Source of the DNA: Olsenella sp. Marseille-P4559
GTDB lineage: Bacteria; Actinomycetota; Coriobacteriia; Coriobacteriales; Atopobiaceae
Direction of reading: 5' to 3'
NCBI RefSeq assembly: GCF_900605015.1
Contig: NZ_LR027574.1
Coordinates: 854,148 to 918,147 of the forward strand
DNA length: 64,000 nt
Under the pieces are notes generated by a model that saw only the letters and a list, made by a program, of their open reading frames with translations, was not told the DNA's origin and did not search any database. Below are positions 39,018 to 48,001 of this stretch, piece after piece (position 1 is the first letter of the stretch; each line of letters opens with the position of its first letter). The position numbers and the translations under genes are program-made.

Positions 39018-39974
39018 CTACCTCTGGTCCGTCGCGACATCCGAGGCGGCTGAAGAGAGCGCCTCGGGGAGGTTGCGATGGAAGAGGTTGACGCGGTAGC
39101 CCTGCGCCTTGAGGTGGGCGGCCGTCGCGTTGGCAATGGCGACGCTTCTGTGCTGGCCGCCCGTGCAACCCACGGCGATGGAAAGGCGCGCCTTGCCCTC
39201 GGCGACGTAGCCAGGCATGGCCACGTCAAGAAGACGCAGCCAGGCATCCATGAAGTCGCGTGCGATCTTGTTGCCCAGCACGAAGTTGGCGACCTTCTCG
39301 TCATTGCCCGTGAGGTGGCGCATCTCAGGGTCATAGAAGGGGTTGGGCAGGAAGCGGACGTCGATCATGAGGTCTGCTTCGGAGGGCATGCCGTGCTTGA
39401 AGCCAAACGAGAAGACGTTCACGTCGAGGAGCTGCTGCTCGGTGAGTTCCGAGAAGACCGTGTTGAGGCGGGTCCTTAGGGTCGAGGTGCGCATGCGACT
39501 CGTGTCGATGACGAGGTCGGCCATTGTGCGTGCGTCCTTGAGCTGCCGGCGCTCGCGCTTGATGGCATGCCCGACGGTCTCGCCGTGAACGGCAAGCGGG
39601 TGGCGGCGGCGGTTCTCGTTGTAGCGGCGCACGAGAACCTCGTCGGAGGCGTCCAGGAAGAGGAGCTTGCAGGAGAGCTCGTGCTCGCCCAGCTGACGGA
39701 TGGTGTCCGTAAGCTCGTCAAAGAGGCCCTGGCTGCGCAGGTCGCAGGTGACGGCCAGGTGGCGGCCTACGCCCGAGTTGATGCCCACAAGATCCGCAAG
39801 CTGTGGGACCAGGCGCGGGGGGAGGTTGTCGATGCAGAAGTAGCCCATGTCCTCGAAGCAATGGAGTGCCTGCGTGCGGCCCGAACCCGACATGCCCGTA
39901 ATGATCACGATGTCGGGGACGCGGTCGCGGTTCTCGGCATCACGCATGGTCTGTCCTGTGCTCTCGTCTGGCAT
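39018..39974 (-). CDS. rapZ: RapZ/YvcJ-family nucleotide-binding protein
   Basis: A 318-residue P-loop ATPase/GTPase. Walker A is ITGMSGSGRTQA (about 25-36; Lys replaced by Arg in this GSGRT form), with FCIDNLPP and the C-terminal signature GCTGGQHRSVAIA. Homologues bind RNA or nucleotides and link cell-wall precursor status to metabolism. ATG at 39974 has GAGGAGGG. It is cotranscribed with whiA. The usual middle gene yvcK is not between them. Confidence 0.94.
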   Translation of the reverse strand: MPDESTGQTMRDAENRDRVPDIVIITGMSGSGRTQALHCFEDMGYFCIDNLPPRLVPQLADLVGINSGVGRHLAVTCDLRSQGLFDELTDTIRQLGEHELSCKLLFLDASDEVLVRRYNENRRRHPLAVHGETVGHAIKRERRQLKDARTMADLVIDTSRMRTSTLRTRLNTVFSELTEQQLLDVNVFSFGFKHGMPSEADLMIDVRFLPNPFYDPEMRHLTGNDEKVANFVLGNKIARDFMDAWLRLLDVAMPGYVAEGKARLSIAVGCTGGQHRSVAIANATAAHLKAQGYRVNLFHRNLPEALSSAASDVATDQR

Positions 39975-40035
39975 TCGGCCCTCCTCTGCTTTCGAGTCGC
40001 TTCAAGTATAGGGATTGCCGCAGAGCAGCACCCCA

Positions 40036-40116
40036 CGCGCGTCACACATTCGGAAACGATTGTGTGACGCGCGCAGGTCGCAACAGATTCGCCGACGATT
40101 GCGTTGCGCGCCGCAA
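40036..40116. repeat. Cluster of related palindromes between rapZ and the sialic-acid operon
   Basis: A perfect 13-bp inverted repeat (40036-40048 and 40061-40073; core GCGTCACACA / TGTGTGACGC) is followed by a second related dyad (CGCAAC 40079-40084, GTTGCG 40103-40108). A third CGCAACACAATCGG half-unit follows. The motif CGATTG(T/C)GT recurs in units one and two. It lies 3' of the operon and 5' of rapZ. Confidence 0.5.
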
Positions 40117-40152
40117 CACAATCGGAGCGCAGGTGGCACCTGTCGCGGCGCC

Positions 40153-41247
40153 CTACGCACGCTCCTCGGGATAGACGACGCCCCACTCGCGGCGCAGGCG
40201 CGTCATGATCTGCATGACATCGGCCGCGTAGTCGAGAAGGCCGGCGGCCTGGGCATCCCCTGCAACCGCGCGCTCGAGGTCGGCAATCTCGTAGCAAAGG
40301 GCGTACCCGGATCGGCCCGCATGGACCTCCTCGCGGCGTCCGTCCGCCGTCCATACGATGGCCGCGGTGTCCGCACGCGGATAGTCCGTGACCTCGACAT
40401 AGCAGTTGTCGAAGCTCAAAACCGCGCGTTTGGGCTGCTTTGAGTGGAGCGTGATCGACAGGACGCCCATCTGGCCCCGATCGTTTCTGCACACGATGCC
40501 CGAGGTCTGGTCGACACCGGTCGAGGCGAGGTTGGCGAGAGAAACAACCTCCGTGGGCTGGCTTGCCATGAAGAGCCTCATGAGCGAGAGCGCATAGACG
40601 CCGATGTCGAGCATGGCACCACCCGCAAGGCCGATGTTGTAGAAGCGGTTGGTAAGGTCGCCGTACTCCTTGTAGCTGCCAAAGTTGAGCTGGGCCAGGT
40701 TCATGGTGCCAAACTCTCCCGTGTTGGCACGGCGGAGAAGCTCCTGGTAAAGTGGCATGTGCAGGATGGTCGTGGCATCCATGAGGACTGCGCTGCTCTC
40801 GTGGGCGAGTGCGCGTGCCTCGTCGAGCTCCTCGGAGTTGAGCGTGATGGACTTCTCGCAGAGGACGTGCTTGCCTGCCGCGAGCGCTCCGCGCAGATAG
40901 CGGATGTGCGTGTTGTGCGGCGTGGTGATGTAGATGGCGTCCACGCGCGGGTCCCGGTAGAGCTCCTCGACCGTGCCATACACGCGCTCGACACCGTAGC
41001 GGGCTGCGAAGGCCTCGGCCTTCTCGCGTGTCCGGTTGGCCACGCCGTAGATGTGGCGCCCCGAGAGCGCAAGCGAGGCTGCCATCTGGTTGGCAATCAC
41101 GCCACAGCCAATAACCGCCCAGGTGAGCTGTGGTGCGACGTAGATGTCAGCAGGGAAGGGCTCGCCTTCGACCTCGTTGAGTGCCTCCTTTGCAGCCGCT
41201 GCCGCATCGAGTGGCGCTGCCTTCTCGGGAACAATGCCCTCTGCCAT
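40153..41247 (-). CDS. Gfo/Idh/MocA oxidoreductase of the sialic-acid cluster
   Basis: A 364-residue NAD(P)-dependent oxidoreductase. The Rossmann motif is WAVIGCGVIANQ (about 43-54), Lys of the EKS motif is in GKHVLCEKSITLN (catalytic Lys), and the C-terminal alpha/beta domain carries GGAMLDIGVYALS. About 35 extra residues precede the core. It is the last gene of the nan cluster. Enzymes of this family (NanOx, YjhC) convert 2,7-anhydro-Neu5Ac to Neu5Ac, which would make sense here, but the assignment is from context and not from sequence alone. ATG at 41247 has GAGAGGGGAAG. Confidence 0.8.
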   Translation of the reverse strand: MAEGIVPEKAAPLDAAAAAKEALNEVEGEPFPADIYVAPQLTWAVIGCGVIANQMAASLALSGRHIYGVANRTREKAEAFAARYGVERVYGTVEELYRDPRVDAIYITTPHNTHIRYLRGALAAGKHVLCEKSITLNSEELDEARALAHESSAVLMDATTILHMPLYQELLRRANTGEFGTMNLAQLNFGSYKEYGDLTNRFYNIGLAGGAMLDIGVYALSLMRLFMASQPTEVVSLANLASTGVDQTSGIVCRNDRGQMGVLSITLHSKQPKRAVLSFDNCYVEVTDYPRADTAAIVWTADGRREEVHAGRSGYALCYEIADLERAVAGDAQAAGLLDYAADVMQIMTRLRREWGVVYPEERA

Positions 41248-41267
41248 GTGCTTCCCCTCTCTTGTCG

Positions 41268-41957
41268 CTACGCCTCAAGTGCCGCCTTGAACCAGCTCGT
41301 GATACTCGTGGGGTGAGTAATCGCAGTGCCTGAGACCACGGCCCACGCGCCCGCGTCAATGGCGGCGCGGGCGTCGGCCGGCGTGTGGATGTGACCCTCG
41401 CATACTATGGGGAACCCAGGGAACTCGTTGGCCGCCTGCGCGAGCAAAGCGATATCGGGGCCATCTTCGAGGGCGGTATCGATGGCGGCCTTGTTATGCG
41501 AGAGCGTGGTCGACACAATGTCACAGCCACAGGCAACACCACGGCGGATGTCCCCAATGGTCATGCAGTCAGCCATGACGAGCGTGTCGCATTGGGCACG
41601 GAGCTCACGGACGGTCTCCTCGAACGTGCGACCATCTGGACGCGGGCGGGCGGTCGCATCAAGGGCCACCACGTCGGCGCCAGCGTTGACGCACGCGATG
41701 GCATGGCGCAGCGTGGGCGTGATATACACGCCGTCATGCCCCTCCTTCCAAAGGCCGATGACGGGAATCTCGACGCGACCTTTGACAGCCGCAATATCCG
41801 AGAGGCCCTGGCAGCGAATTGCCGCAGCACCGCCCAGCTCGCAGGCGCGGGCAATCTGGGCCATGGTCTCGGGATGGCGCATCGGCTCGCCAGGATACGC
41901 CTGAACGCTTACGATGAGCCTTCCCCTGAGGGACTGGACAAGCGGGGAAACATCCAT
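41268..41957 (-). CDS. nanE: N-acetylmannosamine-6-phosphate 2-epimerase
   Basis: Converts ManNAc-6-P to GlcNAc-6-P in sialic-acid breakdown. A 229-residue TIM barrel with the family motifs LIVSVQAYPGEPM, PVIGLWKEGHDGVYITPT, VALDATARPRPDG, LVMADCMTIGD and CEGHIHTPADA. The catalytic Lys is in LWKEGH and the Glu in CEGHI. ATG at 41957 has AAAGG upstream. It lies 56 bases downstream of the ROK kinase gene. Confidence 0.95.
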   Translation of the reverse strand: MDVSPLVQSLRGRLIVSVQAYPGEPMRHPETMAQIARACELGGAAAIRCQGLSDIAAVKGRVEIPVIGLWKEGHDGVYITPTLRHAIACVNAGADVVALDATARPRPDGRTFEETVRELRAQCDTLVMADCMTIGDIRRGVACGCDIVSTTLSHNKAAIDTALEDGPDIALLAQAANEFPGFPIVCEGHIHTPADARAAIDAGAWAVVSGTAITHPTSITSWFKAALEA

Positions 41958-42013
41958 GTCATTCAGCCTTTCCGCATGTCGACGACATTGCTTCGCATGC
42001 CTATGCTAGGACA

Positions 42014-43021
42014 TCAATGGTGTTGCGCACCAGTCGAGGGGGATGCGCACACAGCCTGCAGGCCGACGTACGCCGAGCTCACGACATTCTGTGCGGCACC
42101 GATAAGCGGCGCATCGTCACCCAGGGATCCGTCCCTAATGGGAGTGGATGCCTGGGGTGGCATCACCGCCTCGTCCCAACCGCTCTTGAGCGCAGCGTGC
42201 CAGACGGGCCCGCACTTTGCCACCGAACCCGAAAGGATCACGCACTCCGGGTCAAACATGTTGACCATAGAGCCAAGCACCTCCCCCAAGGCATGGCCGG
42301 AGCGGGCCTCCGCTGTCCTGGCGGCCTCGTCACCCTCCTCCGCAAGGCGACTGATGTCTGCACCATCTGTGGGCATGCCGTCGGGCTGAAGCGGGTCTCC
42401 CCCAAGCTCGATGTATCGCGCGAGGATGCCTGGGCCGCATGCGATGGTCTCCACATGCCCCATGCCGCCACACTGGCAGGGCACCCCTGCGGCATCGGTA
42501 CACGTGACGTGCCCAATGTTCGTGGCTGCGCCATGGGCCCCCAGGAGGAGGCGCCCGTGGTCGACGAATGCGCCGCCGATGCCGGTTCCCACCGCGCATA
42601 CGAATGCGCTGCCCATGCCGCGCCCGGCGCCCCAGCTCGCCTCGCCAAAGGCATGGGCGTGGACGTCATTCATGACGCGAACGGGAACGCCGAACACGGC
42701 GTTGAGCTTAGCGCCAAGATGGGTCCCTCCCCAGCCGGGCATCATCTCGTTGGCATAGGTGATGTCACCCGTAAGGGGGTCTACGACCCCTCCCGTGGAG
42801 ACGCCAATGCCATCGACCTTGCCACCAGCGACCTCTACGATGCGCCTCACAGACTCGATGACAACCTCGAGAACATGCTTGCCGCCCAGCTTTGCCTCGG
42901 TAGGGAGCTTCCCGTAGCCCTCCACGCGGGGCACCTGACCATCTCCCAAGGTCACAAGGGCAGACGCCACCTTGGTTCCACCAATGTCGATGGCAACGAC
43001 CCTTAGCGCTCTGCCTGTCAT
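42014..43021 (-). CDS. nanK: ROK-family kinase, probable N-acetylmannosamine kinase
   Basis: A 335-residue sugar kinase. The phosphate motif is AIDIGGTKVAS (about 10-20), with MNDVHAHAFGEASWGAG and CAVGTGIGGAFV. The zinc-binding ROK motif is CQCGGMGHVE, in which the usual third Cys is His. Its placement between nanA and nanE argues for ManNAc phosphorylation; glucokinase activity cannot be excluded by sequence. ATG at 43021 has AGGAGG and lies 10 bases past the lyase stop. Confidence 0.82.
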   Translation of the reverse strand: MTGRALRVVAIDIGGTKVASALVTLGDGQVPRVEGYGKLPTEAKLGGKHVLEVVIESVRRIVEVAGGKVDGIGVSTGGVVDPLTGDITYANEMMPGWGGTHLGAKLNAVFGVPVRVMNDVHAHAFGEASWGAGRGMGSAFVCAVGTGIGGAFVDHGRLLLGAHGAATNIGHVTCTDAAGVPCQCGGMGHVETIACGPGILARYIELGGDPLQPDGMPTDGADISRLAEEGDEAARTAEARSGHALGEVLGSMVNMFDPECVILSGSVAKCGPVWHAALKSGWDEAVMPPQASTPIRDGSLGDDAPLIGAAQNVVSSAYVGLQAVCASPSTGAQHH

Positions 43022-43031
43022 GGCCTGCCTC

Positions 43032-43958
43032 CTATTCGGTTATGACACCGGTATCGACGAGGACCTTCCTGATTGCCTCTCGGTTGGCCCCCGCAAGCGA
43101 CTTCACTGGCCGTGGCATGGTGTCGTGGTCGAAGATGCCCATGAGGTTGAGGGCGGTCTTGAATGCTCCCACGCCACCCGCATACCCCTGAACACCCGTA
43201 GTGACATCAAAGATATGTGAGACCTCGTTAATCTGATTCTGGAGCTCCCTGACGCGAGACCAGTTGCCGGCACGATATGCCTTGTACTGCTCAACGTAAG
43301 GCTCTGGGATCACGTTGGCAAGCCCGGGGACGGAGCCATCGGCACCGGACAGGTAGGCACCGTCCACCACGATCTCGTGACCGGTGAGCAGGCTCAGGGG
43401 GTGTCCGGCCTTCTCGTTTTCCTGAACGAGGTAGCGGAAGCCGGCGTCGTCTCCCGAGGAGTCCTTGACGCCCGCAATAACGCCGTCCTCGCCAAGCTTA
43501 AGGGCAAGCTTCCAAGGAATCTTGGTGTGTACGCAGACGGGGATGTCATACGCAAGGATTGGCAGGTCAATCTCCTCATGCAGAATACGGAAGTGCTCCT
43601 CGACCTCTGCCAGGCCACCGAGTGCATAGAATGGGGCCGTGGCCACAATGGCATCCGCGCCAAGCTCACGAGCGCGCTTGGCATGCTCGATCACGCGGTC
43701 CGTCTCCGTGTCGATGCAGCCCACCAGCACGGGAACGCGGCCGGCCGTGATGCGGATCCCCTCTCGCACAATCTGGCCCCTATGGGCATCGTTGGCAAAC
43801 GCAACCTCGCCAGTTGAGCCCAGGAAGAACAAGCCGTCGACACCCGCGCCAAGCATGCGATTGATCAGGCGCTCAAACGATGCGACGTCTACGCTGAAGT
43901 CGGGGTTGTCGGGCGTGACAACGGGGGGCACGACACCCGAGATCTTGAACGACGGCAT
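43032..43958 (-). CDS. nanA: N-acetylneuraminate lyase (DapA/NanA family)
   Basis: Splits Neu5Ac into pyruvate and ManNAc. 308 residues, TIM-barrel aldolase family. Substrate carboxylate motif GSTGE (about 48-52), Schiff-base Lys in GVKDSSGDD (about 163), catalytic Tyr in LAYDIPV. DapA-like enzymes share these residues, so the function rests partly on the nanE-nanK neighbours. ATG at 43958 has AAAGGAG upstream. The transporter ATPase gene precedes it after 78 bases. Confidence 0.87.
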   Translation of the reverse strand: MPSFKISGVVPPVVTPDNPDFSVDVASFERLINRMLGAGVDGLFFLGSTGEVAFANDAHRGQIVREGIRITAGRVPVLVGCIDTETDRVIEHAKRARELGADAIVATAPFYALGGLAEVEEHFRILHEEIDLPILAYDIPVCVHTKIPWKLALKLGEDGVIAGVKDSSGDDAGFRYLVQENEKAGHPLSLLTGHEIVVDGAYLSGADGSVPGLANVIPEPYVEQYKAYRAGNWSRVRELQNQINEVSHIFDVTTGVQGYAGGVGAFKTALNLMGIFDHDTMPRPVKSLAGANREAIRKVLVDTGVITE

Positions 43959-44036
43959 GGGTGGTCTTCTCCTTTACTCGTTAGGCGCAGAGCGGCGTAC
44001 CGCCCGGAATGCAGAGGGCCTCGGAAAGCGTCTCCC

Positions 44037-44864
44037 CTATCTGCCAAGGTCGGGGTGAAGAAGCGACGGGACCGCGGCAAGCAGGGTTTTGGTGTAGTCA
44101 TCGCGGGGCCCATTGAAGACCTGCTGAGCCGGGCCTTCTTCCATGATCTTCCCATGGTTCATGACGATGATCCGATCGGAGATGTAGCGGACCGTCTGGA
44201 TGTCATGGCTGATGAAGATCATCGAGAGGCCCATCTCGTTCTTGAGGTCCGTGAGGAGGTTGAGGATTTGGGCACGGACCGAGACATCCAAGGCAGACGT
44301 AGGTTCGTCGGCGATGATTGCCGCCGGGTTGAGTGACATCGCGCGAGCAATGGCGACACGCTGGCGCTGGCCACCGGAAAGCTGTCCCGGAAGCGCGCGC
44401 AGGGTGCTCTTGGGGAGCCCCACCAACTCGACCAGCTCCCTGATGCGCGCCTCTCGCTCGGCGATGTTGCCAACGTTGTGGACAAGTAGCGGGTCGAGAA
44501 GCTGATCGCGCACAACCATGCGCGGGTTGAGGGCCGTGGCAGGGTCCTGGAACACAACCGAGACCACGCGGCCGATCTGCTTGCGCATGTCAGCCGTCCG
44601 CTTGGTCACATCCTTTCCCTGGAAAAAGACCCTTCCCGACGTTGGCGACTGAAGGCCGCACATGACGTTGGCTGTCGTTGACTTGCCGCAGCCCGACTCG
44701 CCTACGATGCCGATCGTTTCTCCCGGCATGAGCTTGATGGTGACGCCCTTCACGGCCTGGACCATGTTGGGATGGAAGAGGGAGCCGGTTCGGGTCTTGA
44801 AGGTCACCGAGATGTCATCGAGAAAGATGATGGGCTCGGTGGCTGGTGTCTCGCAGGTAGCCAT
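44037..44864 (-). CDS. Sialic-acid-type ABC transporter ATPase (OppF-like)
   Basis: A 275-residue ATPase, shorter than OppF because it lacks the C-terminal Cys-rich extension. Walker A is [13 protein letters not shown] (about 55), Q-loop FQDPATALNPRM, signature SGGQRQRVAIARAM and Walker B IIADEPTSALD. It starts directly at the stop of the permease-ATPase fusion. In Sat/Sia-type sialic-acid importers the fourth gene is a stand-alone ATPase, and the order here matches. The start has GGTGGGATAG upstream, a moderate site. Confidence 0.9.
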   Translation of the reverse strand: MATCETPATEPIIFLDDISVTFKTRTGSLFHPNMVQAVKGVTIKLMPGETIGIVGESGCGKSTTANVMCGLQSPTSGRVFFQGKDVTKRTADMRKQIGRVVSVVFQDPATALNPRMVVRDQLLDPLLVHNVGNIAEREARIRELVELVGLPKSTLRALPGQLSGGQRQRVAIARAMSLNPAAIIADEPTSALDVSVRAQILNLLTDLKNEMGLSMIFISHDIQTVRYISDRIIVMNHGKIMEEGPAQQVFNGPRDDYTKTLLAAVPSLLHPDLGR

Positions 44865-46904
44865 CTATCCCACCTCCTTGATGGTGTCCAGGTACGGGGT
44901 GATGCCATTTTCCCTGAGATAGTCATCAGGAAGCTCTGAGAAAAGGTGGTGCCTGTTGCCCGGCAGGCCCTTGAGCTGCGGGTGCACATCCGCGCCAAGC
45001 GCGGGGTGGCTGGAGCGCGGAGCAAAGCGATCGCCCTTGGGGAAGTCCTCCGGTGAGGGGACCGTGCCGGGAACCTGGTGGAGTCGGCTTCCCACGCGCA
45101 CACCCTCCTCGATCGAGAGCACCGAGCCGAGCAGCCCCCTCGTGTACTCGTGGATTGGGTTGGTGAGCAGCTCCTTGGTTGGAGCCTGCTCGACAACCTG
45201 GCCGGCGTACATGACCGTGATTTCACTCGCCACCTCGGCGACGAGCGCCAGGTCATGACTCACGAAGATCATGGCAAAGCCAAGCTTTGACTGCAGGTCA
45301 TTCAGGAGTTTTATGACCTGCTTCTGGACGGTCACGTCGAGTGCCGTGGTGGGCTCGTCGCAGATTACGAGCGACGGGTCTCGGGTGAGGGCCATGGCGA
45401 TAAGCACGCGCTGGCGCTGTCCACCGGAGAGCTCATGGGGATAGGATTCGAGCGTGCGCCTGGAATCCAGGCCAACGAGCTCGAGAAGCTCTTCGGCGCT
45501 GCGTGTGCCGCCGCGATCTGTGAGCTGCCTCATCTGAGCGGAGATGAGCATGGACGGGTTGAGGGATGAGAGGGCATCTTGATACACCATGGCCAGTTCG
45601 GTCCCCAAGAGCTTGCGATGCTGCTCAGGGATCATCTTCAGCAGGTCTTGCCCCTTGTAGACCACCTCTCCCGCAACCGTCTCTTTGGGGTCGACGAGGT
45701 TCATGATCACCCTGGTGGTGATGGACTTTCCGCAGCCAGACTCGCCGACAAGCGCCATGCACTGACCGGGACGTACGCTGAACGAGACGTTATCGACCAC
45801 GGCCACATCACCATGAGACTCGAAGCTGATGGAGAGGTTCTTGACCTCAAGCAGCGGAGGGGCCGAATAGTCCGGGGCATGTCGATCCCCACGCACGAGT
45901 TCCACCTCGCGCAGCTCCGCGAGCCTGCGGGCAAGAGGTGCCGCCTGCTCTTTGTAGGCGCGGACAGGGTCTGTGGCGAGAAGGTCGTCTTGTCGACGGG
46001 ATTCGGAACTCTCGGACTCAACAGGGGCACCCGGTGCGGCCGCCATGGCATCAGTCAGACCCTCAGAGAGGACGTTCAGGGCAAGGCAGGTAATCATGAT
46101 GGCGAGGCCAGGATAAAGGGCTTGCCACCAACGGCCCGACAGAACGCCCGCACGAGCGTCGGCGAGGATGTTTCCCCAAGTTGGAGTGGGCTCGGTGATG
46201 CCGGCACCCAGAAACGTCAGTGAGGCCTCGAAGATGATCGCGTCGGCCACAAGCGTAACCGTAAAGACCATGATTGGGGCGATGCAGTTTCTGAGGACAT
46301 GCCGCCAGAGAATCCACGGGGCACGGGCGCCAGAGACAATGACGGCCCGCACATAGTCTTCGCCGTATTCGGAGACAACGTTTGCGCGCACGATGCGCGC
46401 AATCTGCGGCGTATACATGAAGCCGATCGAGAAGATGATGGCGGGTACGGAGTTGCCGAGAATCGACACGAACACGGCCGCGAGCGCAATGCCTGGGAAG
46501 GACATGATGATGTCCAGGATGCGCATGATGACCTCAGAGACCCCCTTGCTCGACACCGCAGCTATCGCGCCGATGATGGAGCCGCAAACGAGGGCCATGC
46601 CGGTAGCGCCAAAGCCAATGACCAGCGAGTAGCGCCCGCCATAGAGCATGCGCGAGAGGATATCACGCCCCTTGTCATCGGTGCCAAACAAGAACCCATT
46701 GCCCGGCGCCTGTCGTGCCGTGAAGATCTCAACGGGATCGTAGGGCGCAATCACAGACGCAAGGATTGCGGATAGCGCGACCAAGGCCAGGATGACAACA
46801 GCCGCCTTGGACGCAGCGCTCATCTTTCTCCACCCGGCTAGGTGAAGCCCGCGGGATGCCGCAGCCTCAAGCTGACGCGACTGCCCTCTTCTTTGGGTCA
46901 GCAT
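44865..46904 (-). CDS. Permease-ATPase fusion of the sialic-acid-type ABC transporter
   Basis: A 679-residue fusion. Residues about 1-290 are a DppC-type permease (NGFLFGTDDKGRDILSRMLYG; EAA-like DYVRAVIVSGARAPWILWRH). Residues about 345-679 are an OppD-type ATPase (Walker [12 protein letters not shown], signature SGGQRQRVLIAMAL, Walker B LVICDEP). The C-terminal OppD region is present, but its Cys cluster is replaced (GDRFAPRSSHPAL). The same permease-ATPase fusion occurs in characterised Sat/SiaG sialic-acid importers. AGGA upstream of ATG at 46904; it follows the permease stop by 2 bases. Confidence 0.92.
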   Translation of the reverse strand: MLTQRRGQSRQLEAAASRGLHLAGWRKMSAASKAAVVILALVALSAILASVIAPYDPVEIFTARQAPGNGFLFGTDDKGRDILSRMLYGGRYSLVIGFGATGMALVCGSIIGAIAAVSSKGVSEVIMRILDIIMSFPGIALAAVFVSILGNSVPAIIFSIGFMYTPQIARIVRANVVSEYGEDYVRAVIVSGARAPWILWRHVLRNCIAPIMVFTVTLVADAIIFEASLTFLGAGITEPTPTWGNILADARAGVLSGRWWQALYPGLAIMITCLALNVLSEGLTDAMAAAPGAPVESESSESRRQDDLLATDPVRAYKEQAAPLARRLAELREVELVRGDRHAPDYSAPPLLEVKNLSISFESHGDVAVVDNVSFSVRPGQCMALVGESGCGKSITTRVIMNLVDPKETVAGEVVYKGQDLLKMIPEQHRKLLGTELAMVYQDALSSLNPSMLISAQMRQLTDRGGTRSAEELLELVGLDSRRTLESYPHELSGGQRQRVLIAMALTRDPSLVICDEPTTALDVTVQKQVIKLLNDLQSKLGFAMIFVSHDLALVAEVASEITVMYAGQVVEQAPTKELLTNPIHEYTRGLLGSVLSIEEGVRVGSRLHQVPGTVPSPEDFPKGDRFAPRSSHPALGADVHPQLKGLPGNRHHLFSELPDDYLRENGITPYLDTIKEVG

Positions 46905-46906
46905 CT

Positions 46907-47863
46907 CTACACCGTCCTAATCCTGGGGTTGATAAGGAGGTAGAGCATGTCGACCACGATGTTGATCACGATGAATGACAGTGCGACAACAATGACTACC
47001 CCTTGGACGAGCATGGTCTCGTTTCCCTGGATCCCCTCGAGGATCGCCATGCCCATTCCAGGAAGGTTGAAGATCGTCTCGATGACCACGGCACCTCCCA
47101 TGAGGTAGCCGATCTTCAGCCCCAGCGTCGTAACCGGTGTGATGAGGGCGTTGCGCAAGACGTTTTTCCCGACGATAACGGCGTTGGGGAGCCCTGCTCC
47201 CTTAGCGGTCCTGACGTAGTCCTTATCGAGCTCCTCGACCATCGCAGTGCGCACGATGCGCGTCATCTGTCCCGTGAGCGGGAAAGCAAGCGCGACGGAA
47301 GGCAAGATCATGCGAGCCATGTACCCGCCAAAGTTCTGGGCAGGACTGGGCAGGGGACCCGAGGCGGGCAGGACATGCAAATAGGACGAGAAGACCAGAA
47401 TCATGAGGACAGCGAGCCAGAAGGACGGAGTCGCGATTCCCGCAATGGAGATGACGCGAATAACCTGGTCGGGCCATCTGTCACGGTATAGCGCCGCCAG
47501 GACGCCCAGGGCAAACGAGAGTATCGCGCCTATGAGCAGGCCCATGAAGGTCAGCTGTATCGTGACGGGCAGGGCCTTTGCCACGCGCTCTCCTACCGAG
47601 TAGCTTGCGGCCCCGTAGGTCCCGAGGTCGCCGTGGAGGAGCCCTTCCATGTACCTCACGTAGCGGACCGGCAGGGGATCATCAAGGCCGTGCTCCTCGT
47701 GATACTGGGCCACAGCCTCAGGGGTCGCACTCTCGCCCAAGGCGTTATAGGCAGGGTCTACCTTCGAAAACGACATGAGGAAGAAGACGAGAATCGTGAC
47801 GCCCAGTGCCATGATTGGCAGGGCTATCAGACGACGTCCGATAAGGCGCAGAAGGTTATTCAC
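46907..47863 (-). CDS. Sialic-acid-type ABC transporter permease (DppB type)
   Basis: A 318-residue inner-membrane subunit with six predicted helices. It has the EAA-like KDYVRTAKGAGLPNAVIVGKNVLRN and the terminal LLINPRIRTV. Start is GTG at 47863 (VNNLLRLIGRRL) because GAGAGGAG lies 9 bases upstream; the ATG eight codons earlier has no site. It pairs with the permease half of the following fusion protein. A hairpin separates it from the binding-protein gene. Confidence 0.92.
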   Translation of the reverse strand: MNNLLRLIGRRLIALPIMALGVTILVFFLMSFSKVDPAYNALGESATPEAVAQYHEEHGLDDPLPVRYVRYMEGLLHGDLGTYGAASYSVGERVAKALPVTIQLTFMGLLIGAILSFALGVLAALYRDRWPDQVIRVISIAGIATPSFWLAVLMILVFSSYLHVLPASGPLPSPAQNFGGYMARMILPSVALAFPLTGQMTRIVRTAMVEELDKDYVRTAKGAGLPNAVIVGKNVLRNALITPVTTLGLKIGYLMGGAVVIETIFNLPGMGMAILEGIQGNETMLVQGVVIVVALSFIVINIVVDMLYLLINPRIRTV

Positions 47864-47911
47864 GCCGCCATTCTCCTCTCTTTTCATCGGCGACAGGAAC
47901 GTGGCATGCCG

Positions 47912-47946
47912 GGGGCCCGGACGTAGCGGAGCAACGTACGGGCCCC
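47912..47946 (-). terminator. Hairpin between the binding-protein and permease genes
   Basis: Outer arms GGGGCCCG (47912-47919) and CGGGCCCC (47939-47946) with an inner ACGT/ACGT pairing and no T-run. Position and form parallel the hairpin at 32047-32074. Confidence 0.5.
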
Positions 47947-48001
47947 ATCACCCAGTCACGCATGAACGGGCTCACCGGTAACGCCATCGAAGAAGGTGGC
48001 G

